The translations under genes and the position numbers were made by a program. A stretch of 23,903 nucleotides of DNA from an uncultured Clostridia bacterium (GTDB taxonomy: Bacteria; Bacillota; Clostridia; Christensenellales; CAG-138), in contig CALCEX010000245.1 in the NCBI GenBank assembly GCA_937900325.1, forward strand, positions 1 to 23,903, given 5' to 3'. Shown here piece after piece: positions 14,014 to 21,298 of this stretch; positions within the stretch are counted from its first letter, which is position 1; every line of letters starts with the position of its first letter. Under the pieces are notes generated by a model. It ran no database searches. It was given only the letters and a program-made list of their open reading frames with translations, and was not told the DNA's origin.

Positions 14014-15654
14014 ATGAAAAAATTCACGCTCTGGATAAAGAAACATAAAAAGCTGGTGATATTCCTCTGCATAGCTCTGATAATAGCCGCAGCCGCGCTG
14101 ACGATACGGCAAAAGGCCCGGTCCGCCGTGGCTCAGCTTGCGGAGCTTACCGAGGAGACGGCAGTAGTGGAAAGGCGCAGCATACAGAGCAGCGTCTCTT
14201 CCACCGGCACCATAATAAGCGATAAAACGCGGTCTATCACCGCCGCCCTCACGGGGCTGGAGGTGCTGAGCGTGGATGTAGAGATGGGCGACGTGGTGCA
14301 GGAGGGCGACACCATATGCACCTTTGATACATCAAAGCTGGAGGAAAACCTCGAGGACGCGGAAAAGTCGCTCTCCGCCGCCAAAACCCAGACCGACGTC
14401 ACCGTGAACAACGCAAAAAGGGCGCTGGAGCAGGCCGTAGAGACGCAGAACTACCAGATAGAATCCGCAGCAAGGAACGTGATCTCCGCCGGGGAGGCCT
14501 ATAACAGCGCAAGGGAGGCCTACGATAAGGCGCAGAGCAATGCCGATGAGGCTTACTCGGAGATGCAGCGGGCTAAGCAGGAGCTGGATTCCATACCTGA
14601 AAACCCGGAGGGCAGCAGCGAGTACGCCGCATATCAGAGCGCCAAGGCCGATTACGATGCAAAGCTTGCGGCATATAACGAATATATCGCGGCGGGCAGC
14701 GGCACGGAGGAGGAAAAGCAGAGGCTTTTTGATGAAGCGAATAATGCGGCGGCAGCCCTTTCGTCGGCGGAGACCGCATTGAACGCATTGAATCTCGACC
14801 AAAGGCGCGCCGCGGCGGAGACCGCTTACAGGGCGGCAAAGAGCGCCTATGATTCGCTGGATTCAGGTATGTCCAATCTTGATTCCGCCCTGCGCAGCGC
14901 CAAAACAGCGCTGGACAACGCGCAGGCGACCTATGAATACACCGTGGCGTCCCAGCAGAGCCAGTATGAGGGCAGCAGGGATAACCTCAGATCCGCCAAG
15001 GCGAGCGCGGGCGTAGCGACCCAGCAGCAGGAAAACGCCGTGGATACCTATCAGGACCAGATAGAAAAGGGTACTCTCAAGGCCGGAATTTCCGGCACCG
15101 TGACCGCCGTAAACGTAAAGCAGGGGGATACCTACGCCGGGGGCGTGATAGCTACGATACAGGATTGCAGCGAATTCTTGGTATCCGCAGAGATTGACGA
15201 ATACGATATAGCTGACGTCAAGCTTGGCATGAAGGCGGTGTTCAAGACCGACGCCACCCGCGACGAACAGCTTCAGGGCGAGGTGATATTCATCTCCCCC
15301 ACCCCCACGCAGGGCAGCAACGTCACCTATCAGGTGAAAATAAAGATAAGCAGTCCCGCGGACAGGCTGCGCCTGGGCATGAACGCCAAGCTGAACATAA
15401 TACTCAGCGAGACGGCCGACGTGCTTACCGTTCCCTACGACGCGGTGCAGCAGGATGAAAACGGCAACGACGTGGTATATGTAGTTACCAAAACGGAATC
15501 CGGAGGGTTCACAAAGACCGCCGTGCCCGTTACGGTAGGCGCGGAGGGGGATTACTATGTGGAGGTTACCGGCGACATACGGGAGGGTATGGAAGTATCA
15601 ATGCCCTCGGATACGAAGTTTGACTTTTCGCAGATGGTGGTAATGGGCGGCTGA
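14014..15654 (+). CDS. MacA/HlyD-like periplasmic adaptor subunit
   Basis: This 546-residue membrane fusion protein has one N-terminal membrane anchor (about 14-31). The first half of a lipoyl/barrel region (about 50-110, GLEVLSVDVEMGDVVQEGD) follows, then a very long alanine-rich coiled coil (about 107-345). The second lipoyl half is EKGTLKAGISGTVTAVNVKQGD, with beta-barrel and membrane-proximal domains to the end. In MacB-type systems of Gram-positive bacteria such adaptors stand on the outer face of the membrane and assist the FtsX-like permease encoded two genes later. GGAG lies 8 bases before the ATG at 14014, and the gap to the preceding gene is 9 bases. It could alternatively assist the heterodimeric exporter. 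Confidence 0.9.
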   Translation: MKKFTLWIKKHKKLVIFLCIALIIAAAALTIRQKARSAVAQLAELTEETAVVERRSIQSSVSSTGTIISDKTRSITAALTGLEVLSVDVEMGDVVQEGDTICTFDTSKLEENLEDAEKSLSAAKTQTDVTVNNAKRALEQAVETQNYQIESAARNVISAGEAYNSAREAYDKAQSNADEAYSEMQRAKQELDSIPENPEGSSEYAAYQSAKADYDAKLAAYNEYIAAGSGTEEEKQRLFDEANNAAAALSSAETALNALNLDQRRAAAETAYRAAKSAYDSLDSGMSNLDSALRSAKTALDNAQATYEYTVASQQSQYEGSRDNLRSAKASAGVATQQQENAVDTYQDQIEKGTLKAGISGTVTAVNVKQGDTYAGGVIATIQDCSEFLVSAEIDEYDIADVKLGMKAVFKTDATRDEQLQGEVIFISPTPTQGSNVTYQVKIKISSPADRLRLGMNAKLNIILSETADVLTVPYDAVQQDENGNDVVYVVTKTESGGFTKTAVPVTVGAEGDYYVEVTGDIREGMEVSMPSDTKFDFSQMVVMGG

Positions 15655-15655
15655 T

Positions 15656-16378
15656 ATGAGTGACAACAAAGAACGCAGGCTCATAATCGACCTGAAGGGC
15701 ATAAAGAAACGCTTCTTTGAGGGGACCGCAAACGAGATAGAGGTGCTTCACGGCATAGATCTGTAGGTATACGAAGGGGAATTCGTATCCATAGTGGGCG
15801 CGTCCGGCTCCGGCAAGTCTACATTGATGAACATAATAGGCGTGCTGGACAGGGCAAGCGAAGGAACCTATCTGCTGGACGGAATGAACATAAACGAGGC
15901 GGACGACGACGAGCTTTCGCATATACGCAACAAAAAGATAGGCTTCGTGTTCCAGACCTACAACCTTATCCCTCGCACCAGCGCGCTCAAGAACGTGGAG
16001 AGACCCATGCTTTACGCGAAGGTGCCGGGAGCCGAGCGCACGGAGCGCGCAAAGGAGCTTTTAAAGCTTGTAGGCATGGAAAACCGCATGAAGCATAACC
16101 CCGACGAGCTTTCGGGCGGGCAGAAGCAGAGGGTAGCCATAGCCCGGGCCATGGCCAACCATCCCGCCATACTCCTGGCCGATGAGCCGACAGGAGCTCT
16201 GGACAGCAAGACGGGAAGGCTGATAATGGACATATTCCATAAGCTCAACCGCGAGCAGGGCATGACGATAGTGCTCATCACCCATTCCGAGAGCCTCGCC
16301 GAGGAAACGGGGCGCATATTTACCCTTATGGACGGCGAGATAACAGGCGAAAGGAGGGGCGCGCTTGCTGATAATTGA
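15656..16378 (+). pseudogene. MacB-type ABC ATPase interrupted by an in-frame amber codon
   Basis: The frame from the ATG at 15656 encodes a normal-length (about 240-residue) lipoprotein/macrolide-type ABC ATPase. Codon 37 is TAG (15764-15766), between HGIDL and VYEGEFVSI. The rest is intact: Walker A GASGSGKST just after, Q-loop FVFQTYN, signature LSGGQKQR, Walker B ILLADEPTG and switch ITHSE. Relatives usually have Glu or another residue there, and GAG, CAG or AAG to TAG is one base change. A restart is possible at GTG 15794, but it would begin at the residue just before Walker A and lack the first strands and the adenine-stacking region. No other damage is visible, so this is a very recent mutation, a sequencing error or a suppressed stop. 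TAG ends several intact genes here, so reassignment is unlikely. Confidence 0.85.
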
Positions 16379-17663
16379 AAACATAATGCTGGCGCTCAAC
16401 GGCCTTCGCAGCAACAAGATGCGAACCTTTCTCACCATGCTGGGCATAATCATAGGCATAGGCGCCGTGATAACCATAATGACGCTGGGCCAGTCCGTGA
16501 CCAATAAATTCACCGATTCGATGCAGTCCCTCGGCGCGAGCAACGTTACAGTAATGATACAGCAAAAGGCGGACGAGGATGAGGAAGAGGACACGGCGGG
16601 GCAGGGCATGATGTTCATGGCTGGCGAGGATCAAAAGACCCCCGCGGAAAAGGACTACATCACCGACGAAATGCTTTCCTCCCTTCGGGAAAACTACGGC
16701 GACGAGGTGCTTGGCATTGCCCTGAGCGAATCCGTGGGTACGGGCAGGGCGGAAAAGGGCAAGCTTTACGCCAATGTCACGGTAACGGGCATAAACGGAG
16801 ATTACTTTCTTTCAAACGCCCCGACGATGCTTTCCGGGCGAATGCTCACCGCAGAGGAGCTTGCGGGGGAACGCAGGATAGCGGTGGTTTCAGATAAGCT
16901 GGTAAGCAATCTTTTCGGCGGCAGGAACGAAAACGCGGTAGGGGAAACGCTGGAGGTCACGCTCGGCGGCAGCTTTTACGAATACGTCATCGTGGGCGTA
17001 TACCAGTATGAGCAGAGCGTATATACCATGAGCTTCGGCGCGGAAAAGGACCTGAACACCAATGTGTATATACCGATAGGCACAGCCCAGGCCGAGACCC
17101 ATTCCACAGCCGGCTATACCATGGCTACCGTAATATCCGCCCCGGGGGTGGATTCCACCACCTTCGCAAGCCGGGTAGAGCGTTATCTCAACGCCTATTA
17201 CCGCACCAACCGTGATTTCAAGGTAAGCGCCTTCAGCATGGAGAGCATGGTATCGGAGTTCGCCTCAGTGCTGGGCACAATACAGACCGCCATATCCGTC
17301 ATAGCGGGCATATCGCTGCTGGTGGGCGGCATAGGCGTTATGAACATAATGCTGGTATCCATAACCGAGCGCACCCGCGAAATAGGCACCTGCAAGGCTC
17401 TGGGCGCTACCAACGCGAGCATCCGGCTGCAATTCATAATAGAGGCGGTGATAATATGCCTCATAGGCGGCGCGATAGGCGTGGCGCTGGGCATAGCCGC
17501 GGGCAGCATAGCCAGCAACGCGCTGGGCTTCCCCGCCAGAGCCAGCATAGAGAGCATACTTATCGCCCTGGGCTTCTCCATGACCATAGGAGTATTCTTT
17601 GGCTACTACCCCGCCAACAAGGCGGCTAAGATGGACCCGATAAATGCGTTGAGATATGAATAA
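16365..17663 (+). CDS. MacB/FtsX-like ABC transporter permease
   Basis: This 432-residue permease has one N-terminal membrane segment (about 21-42) and a large extracytoplasmic domain with an acidic stretch near its start (70-76). Three C-terminal segments follow (about 305-332, 358-384, 396-413). The block GGIGVMNIMLVSITERTREIGTCKALGA is the FtsX/MacB hallmark. It would pair with the preceding ATPase and the adaptor to drive mechanotransmission-type export. I choose the TTG at 16365 because GGAGG lies 7 bases before it. It overlaps the ATPase gene by 14 bases, which suggests coupled translation. An ATG at 16386 is the alternative. It is intact although its ATPase is interrupted. Confidence 0.9.
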   Translation: MLIIENIMLALNGLRSNKMRTFLTMLGIIIGIGAVITIMTLGQSVTNKFTDSMQSLGASNVTVMIQQKADEDEEEDTAGQGMMFMAGEDQKTPAEKDYITDEMLSSLRENYGDEVLGIALSESVGTGRAEKGKLYANVTVTGINGDYFLSNAPTMLSGRMLTAEELAGERRIAVVSDKLVSNLFGGRNENAVGETLEVTLGGSFYEYVIVGVYQYEQSVYTMSFGAEKDLNTNVYIPIGTAQAETHSTAGYTMATVISAPGVDSTTFASRVERYLNAYYRTNRDFKVSAFSMESMVSEFASVLGTIQTAISVIAGISLLVGGIGVMNIMLVSITERTREIGTCKALGATNASIRLQFIIEAVIICLIGGAIGVALGIAAGSIASNALGFPARASIESILIALGFSMTIGVFFGYYPANKAAKMDPINALRYE

Positions 17664-17670
17664 AAATACC

Positions 17671-17697
17671 GAAGAAGCGGCCGAAGGCCGCTTCTTC
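17671..17697. terminator. Bidirectional terminator between the permease and CofE-like genes
   Basis: GAAGAAGCGGCC (17671-17682) pairs perfectly with GGCCGCTTCTTC (17686-17697) around GAA. On the minus strand it is followed by GGTATTTTTATT, a good T-rich tail. On the plus strand the tail is weaker (AAAAGTTTATTT). It ends the export operon and the convergent CofE-like gene. Confidence 0.82.
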
Positions 17698-17741
17698 AAA
17701 AGTTTATTTCGGTTTATTCCGGCTTGTATTGCGGCTTGCGG

Positions 17742-18920
17742 TCAGTCGGCGTAATTATCAAAGTAGCCCTGCACCAGAACTATGGGGGTGCCCTTGTCGC
17801 CGGAGCCGGAGGTCAGGTCGCACAGTGAGCCAAGAAGGTCTGTAAGCCTGCGCGGGGTGGTGCCCTGGGTGGCCATGCTGCCCTTCAGGTCGGCGTCCTT
17901 ACTGCGTATGGCGGACTCTATTGCGGCGCGGAGCTCCTCGCCCCTGAGGTCGGCAAAGTCGTTATCCGCAAGGTACTTGAGCTTCAGCTCGTTGGGCAGG
18001 CCGTTAAGGCCTTCGGTGAAGCCGGGGGATACCACGGGATCGGCCAGCTCCCATATTTTGCCGACGGGATCCTTAAAGGCGCCGTCTCCGTATACCATAG
18101 CCTCGATGTTTTTGCCGGTGGCTGCGCAAAGGCGCGCGCTGACAGCATCGGCAACCTCCTGGGCGTTGTTGGGGAAGAGCTTTACCACGTCCTCGGTGGC
18201 CTTGTTTGAGCCGAGAAGGCCGTATTTTTCGTTGTAGCCGCTGCCGTTGACAGGGGCGTTGAGTATATCGCAGAGTGTCAGGCATACATCCGCGCCCGCC
18301 GCCAGTATGCGGCGCTGTGTACGGAAGCGGGTGTGGGTATCGCAGCAGAGCACCTTATCGGAATAGGAGAGTATGGCCTCGGGGCGGTTGGCAAGTATTA
18401 TTTCCGCCTCGGCGCCTTCTTCCTCGATGATCTGGGTGTAGTAGCTGATATAGTCCACGCCGGTGAAGGGATGGAGAGAAGCGCCGAAGTGCTCGCGGAA
18501 CTGTGCAGCGGTCAGTACGTCCTTATAGGGGTCTATCCCGCTGTCGTCCAGCGCGTCAAGATCCACAAGATGATTGCCTACCTCGTCGGAGGGGTAGCTG
18601 AGCTGCATCACTATCTTACTGGCTCCCCGGGCGATGCCGCGGAGGCAGATGGCGAACCTGTTGCGGCTGAGTATTGGGAATACCAGGCCTACGGTATTGC
18701 CGCCAAGCTTGCGGCGAACATCCTCGGCGATAGCGTCTATCGTGGCATAGTTGCCTGCGGCGCGGGCGACGACCGCCTCGGTCACAGCTACCACATCACG
18801 GTCCTTGAGGGTAAAGCCCTGCTCTTTCGAGGCGGCGAGCACACAGTCGCATACGATGGATACGATATCGTCGCCCTGCCGGATGATAGGGGCCTTGATG
18901 CCGCGGGAAATGGTTGCCAT
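17742..18920 (-). CDS. CofE-like protein (coenzyme F420-0:L-glutamate ligase family)
   Basis: This 392-residue soluble protein resembles the CofE/FbiB-N family (PF01996). The N-terminal part has DDIVSIVCDCVLAASKEQGF, DRDVVAVTEAVVARAAGNYA and GLVFPILSRNRFAICLRGIARGA. The later segments NGSGYNEKYGLLGSNKATED and MVYGDGAFKDPVGKIWE fit the C-terminal half. It is clearly longer than archaeal CofE (about 250). No other F420 biosynthesis gene is in the window and Clostridia generally lack F420, so the substrate is probably different. An amide ligase acting on some other acceptor is the simplest guess (inference). AGGAGG lies before the ATG at 18920. It stands alone between a promoter and a terminator. 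Confidence 0.8.
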   Translation of the reverse strand: MATISRGIKAPIIRQGDDIVSIVCDCVLAASKEQGFTLKDRDVVAVTEAVVARAAGNYATIDAIAEDVRRKLGGNTVGLVFPILSRNRFAICLRGIARGASKIVMQLSYPSDEVGNHLVDLDALDDSGIDPYKDVLTAAQFREHFGASLHPFTGVDYISYYTQIIEEEGAEAEIILANRPEAILSYSDKVLCCDTHTRFRTQRRILAAGADVCLTLCDILNAPVNGSGYNEKYGLLGSNKATEDVVKLFPNNAQEVADAVSARLCAATGKNIEAMVYGDGAFKDPVGKIWELADPVVSPGFTEGLNGLPNELKLKYLADNDFADLRGEELRAAIESAIRSKDADLKGSMATQGTTPRRLTDLLGSLCDLTSGSGDKGTPIVLVQGYFDNYAD

Positions 18921-18962
18921 ATGTAGATCCTCCTGAAAAATTATTAGCGCAAAAGCACTATC

Positions 18963-18991
18963 ATAATATCATAACTCATCGGAGGTGTGAA
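18963..18991 (-). promoter_or_regulatory. Likely promoter of the CofE-like gene
   Basis: On the minus strand TTCACA (18986-18991) and TATTAT (18963-18968) are separated by 17 bases. That places the start of transcription about 35 bases before the ATG at 18920. Confidence 0.55.
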
Positions 18992-18997
18992 ATACGG

Positions 18998-19052
18998 TTT
19001 GGTTAGATAAACATAAGCGTAGGTTTTGGCAAGGCGAAAGACTATAACCAAA
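18998..19052. repeat. Inverted repeat upstream of the NlpC/P60 gene
   Basis: TTTGGTTA (18998-19005) and TAACCAAA (19045-19052) are a perfect 8-base inverted repeat with 39 bases between. It lies in the 254-base divergent region 18921-19174, which otherwise holds only the minus-strand promoter, an AT-rich stretch (19050-19080), and a small CCCGT/ACGGG hairpin near 19107-19123. It could be a folded leader or a looped operator pair. I recognise no known riboswitch in it. Confidence 0.4.
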
Positions 19053-19174
19053 TTTAAGTATAAATATCCTTTATTTTGTAAACAAATACAGACAAGGGAG
19101 TTCTTCCCGTTGAAAACACGGGCCGGAGCATTTAAAATAAAACCTATATGAAGCGAAGCGATCGAGGAGACGTC

Positions 19175-20410
19175 ATGTCAGATATTATAAGGCGGATACA
19201 GAAGAAATTCAGGCGGGCCGGACACGGCAAAACAAAAATAGCGAGCGGCAAAGGCGGCGCGAAAAAGCTGATAACGCCAAATAAAAGACCCAACGGCCAT
19301 ACGCCGTGGGACAGGCTGCTTGCAGCTGAGCCGCGGGTAAAGGTGACGGTCATGAGCACTGCGGCGCTCCTTCTTGCGGGAGCCGCCATAGGCGCGACGT
19401 TTGCGATACGCGGCTGCTCAAGCCAGGACAAGGCAAAGATGGCCTATGCCGTTGAGGAGGCCGAAAATGGCATAATCAGCATACTGCACATCGAGCCTAC
19501 GCCTACCCCGTCGCCCACGCCGGAGCCTACGCCTACGCCCGAGCCTACGCTGCACAGGGGAGTGACGAGCGAGCGGGTGATTTCGCTCCAGGAGCGGCTG
19601 ATGGAGCTGGGCTATATGGATTCCGATACGCCGACGGACTTCTTCGGCCCTGCCACGGAGCATGGCGTGGAGCTGTTCCAGCGGCAGGTGAACTTCACCG
19701 AGACCCTTGGCATAAAGCTGGATATGGACGGCTGGGCGGGAGAACAGACGCTGTCCATACTGATGAGCGACAGCGCGCCCAAGTATTGCGTAAAGGAAGG
19801 AATGGAAGGCGAGGACGTATCCCAGATGCAGAAGCAGCTGGTGGATATGGGATACATGAGCAAGACCACCGGCTACTATGGCGACGAGACAAAGGCCGCC
19901 ATGAAGGATTTCCAGAGCAGGAACGGGCTGAGCGCGGACGGCCTGGCGGGGGAAAAGACCTATGAGATGCTTTATTCCCCCAAGGCCAAGGAAAGCCCCA
20001 AAAAGGCGGCGCAGAAAAAGACCAAGGCCAACATAAACAAGATGATAGAGGTGGCGAAAAGCAAGCTGGGCTGCAAGTACATACTGGGCAACACCGGCCC
20101 CAAAAGCTTCGATTGCAGCGGCCTGGTATACTACTGTCTGAAGCAGGCGGGAAGCAACAGGCGAAGGCTTACCGCCGCTGGCTATTCGCAGGTTGACGAC
20201 TGGGAGAAGATAACTGATATAAACAAGCTCAAAAAGGGAGACCTTATCTGCTTTTACAGCGACAATTTCTCCAAGATAGGCCACATAGGTATAGTGATAT
20301 CCTCCAGCATGATGATAGACGCCTCCAGCGCCAACGGCAAGGTGGTGCGCCGCGAGTACAAGACCACATACTGGAAAAAGCATTTCTACTGCGGCAGGAG
20401 GCCATGGTAA
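19175..20410 (+). CDS. Membrane-anchored NlpC/P60 peptidoglycan hydrolase with two peptidoglycan-binding domains
   Basis: This 411-residue enzyme cleaves stem peptides in the cell wall. In order it has a basic cytoplasmic tail (1-54), a membrane anchor (about 55-78), a Pro/Thr/Glu linker (about 107-125), two PG_binding_1 repeats (about 128-198 and 206-268) and a Lys-rich spacer. An NlpC/P60 domain (about 290-411) completes it, with nucleophile Cys314 in FDCSGLVYY and His370 in GHIGIV. It is a signal-anchor protein and not a secreted one, because no cleavage site follows the hydrophobic stretch. I take the ATG at 19175 behind GAGGAG. An ATG at 19148 is in frame but lacks a binding site. It is a single gene with a terminator after it. 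Confidence 0.9.
   Translation: MSDIIRRIQKKFRRAGHGKTKIASGKGGAKKLITPNKRPNGHTPWDRLLAAEPRVKVTVMSTAALLLAGAAIGATFAIRGCSSQDKAKMAYAVEEAENGIISILHIEPTPTPSPTPEPTPTPEPTLHRGVTSERVISLQERLMELGYMDSDTPTDFFGPATEHGVELFQRQVNFTETLGIKLDMDGWAGEQTLSILMSDSAPKYCVKEGMEGEDVSQMQKQLVDMGYMSKTTGYYGDETKAAMKDFQSRNGLSADGLAGEKTYEMLYSPKAKESPKKAAQKKTKANINKMIEVAKSKLGCKYILGNTGPKSFDCSGLVYYCLKQAGSNRRRLTAAGYSQVDDWEKITDINKLKKGDLICFYSDNFSKIGHIGIVISSSMMIDASSANGKVVRREYKTTYWKKHFYCGRRPW
19495..19551 (+). repeat. Low-complexity Pro-Thr-Glu linker repeat
   Basis: Reiterated CCTACGCC and GAGCCTACG units encode a PTPTPSPTPEPTPTPEPT-like linker inside the NlpC/P60 protein. Such repeats separate wall-binding modules from the membrane anchor and can change in length by slippage. 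Confidence 0.75.
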
Positions 20411-20432
20411 AGGCCGAAGAAGTTACGGCAAT

Positions 20433-20465
20433 AATAAAATGAACGGCAGCGCCGTTCATTTTATT
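20433..20465. terminator. Bidirectional terminator between the NlpC/P60 gene and xpt
   Basis: AATAAAATGAACGGC (20433-20447) pairs perfectly over 15 bases with GCCGTTCATTTTATT (20451-20465) around AGC. A/T-rich arms supply a T tail on both strands. It lies between two convergent stop codons. Confidence 0.88.
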
Positions 20466-20479
20466 TATGTTATGCTTTT

Positions 20480-21058
20480 TTATTGCCCGTCCCTGAATAC
20501 AATGCCGTTTTCATCGGCCCTTTCGATTATGGCGAGGGAGCAAAGGGGGATCCCCGCGTCGCGCAGCTTCCTGCCCCCGGGCTGGAAGCCCTTTTCGACC
20601 GCGACGCCCATGCCTATCAGCTCCGCGCCGGCGCTGTTGACTATTTCACAGAGGCCGCGGAGGGCTTCGCCGTTAGCAAGAAAATCATCGATTATCAGAA
20701 CCTTGTCCGTGGGCTTGAGCCACTCGGCGGAAACCATGAGAGTGACCTTCTTTTTGTATGTATAGGAGTAAATGTCGCTTTTGATTATGCCGCCCTCGAT
20801 ATTGTCGCTCTTGGCCTTTTTTGCATAGATAAGGGGCAGCCCGTAGCGATATGCGCACATGGTGGCAAGAGCTATGCCGCTCGCCTCGGCCGTCAACACC
20901 ACGGTGGCCCTTGATACGTCGAAATGCTTTTCAAATTCCTCCGCCATGGCGGCCATGAGCTTTGTATCCACCCGGTGGTTCAAAAAACCGTCCACCTTGA
21001 TGATGTTCCCGGGCAGCACCCTGCCTTCGCTGCGTATTCGCTCCTTGAGAAGATCCAT
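20480..21058 (-). CDS. xpt: Xanthine phosphoribosyltransferase
   Basis: This 192-residue salvage enzyme converts xanthine and PRPP to XMP in the cytoplasm. The PRPP loop is VLIIDDFLANGEA (120-132). The N-terminal MDLLKERI...GRVLPGNIIKVDGFLNHRVD and the segment VVLTAEASGIALA are typical of Bacillus-type Xpt, and the length is as expected. The ATG at 21058 has AAAAGGG close by and GGAGG 13 bases upstream. It stands alone here with no pbuX permease next to it. I do not see the purine riboswitch that often precedes xpt. Confidence 0.93.
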   Translation of the reverse strand: MDLLKERIRSEGRVLPGNIIKVDGFLNHRVDTKLMAAMAEEFEKHFDVSRATVVLTAEASGIALATMCAYRYGLPLIYAKKAKSDNIEGGIIKSDIYSYTYKKKVTLMVSAEWLKPTDKVLIIDDFLANGEALRGLCEIVNSAGAELIGMGVAVEKGFQPGGRKLRDAGIPLCSLAIIERADENGIVFRDGQ

Positions 21059-21104
21059 CCCTTTTACCTATCCTCCGCATAAAAAATATAAAAATATATA
21101 ATTA

Positions 21105-21124
21105 CGGCCGTATTATTACGGTCG
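21105..21124. promoter_or_regulatory. Hairpin or operator in the xpt leader region
   Basis: CGGCCGTA (21105-21112) and TACGGTCG (21117-21124) form an 8-base stem with one G-U pair around TTAT, in an AT-rich stretch 47 bases upstream of xpt. It may be a regulator site or a leader hairpin. No T-run follows on either strand, so a terminator is unlikely. Confidence 0.35.
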
Positions 21125-21238
21125 CATATTATCAAAATAAGTTTTTGGCTTTTGCTTAAAGGTATTATGACCTGTTTCGACAGCTTATTCAAGCCTCAGA
21201 ATAATATATTTTTATTTGAGCGAAAAGCTGAAAAACAG

Positions 21239-21268
21239 TTGGGCAAAAGCCGCGCTTTATTCTATAAT
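21239..21268 (+). promoter_or_regulatory. Likely promoter of radC-pgm
   Basis: TATAAT (21263-21268) is a perfect -10. The best -35 is TTGGGC (21239-21244) at 18 bases. Transcription would begin near 21275, about 24 bases before the radC ATG. The rest of the divergent region (21125-21238) is AT-rich with no gene I can support. Confidence 0.6.
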
Positions 21269-21298
21269 GGTAAGGGAGAAAAGAAAAGGAGCACGGCA

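Noticed and set aside
19495..19551. Tandem repeat as a CRISPR or mobile-element feature
   Set aside because: The repeats are short, in frame, and encode a Pro-Thr-Glu linker of the NlpC/P60 protein.
21059..21298. Purine riboswitch upstream of xpt
   Set aside because: The conserved three-way-junction core was looked for on the minus strand and not found. Only a simple hairpin is visible.
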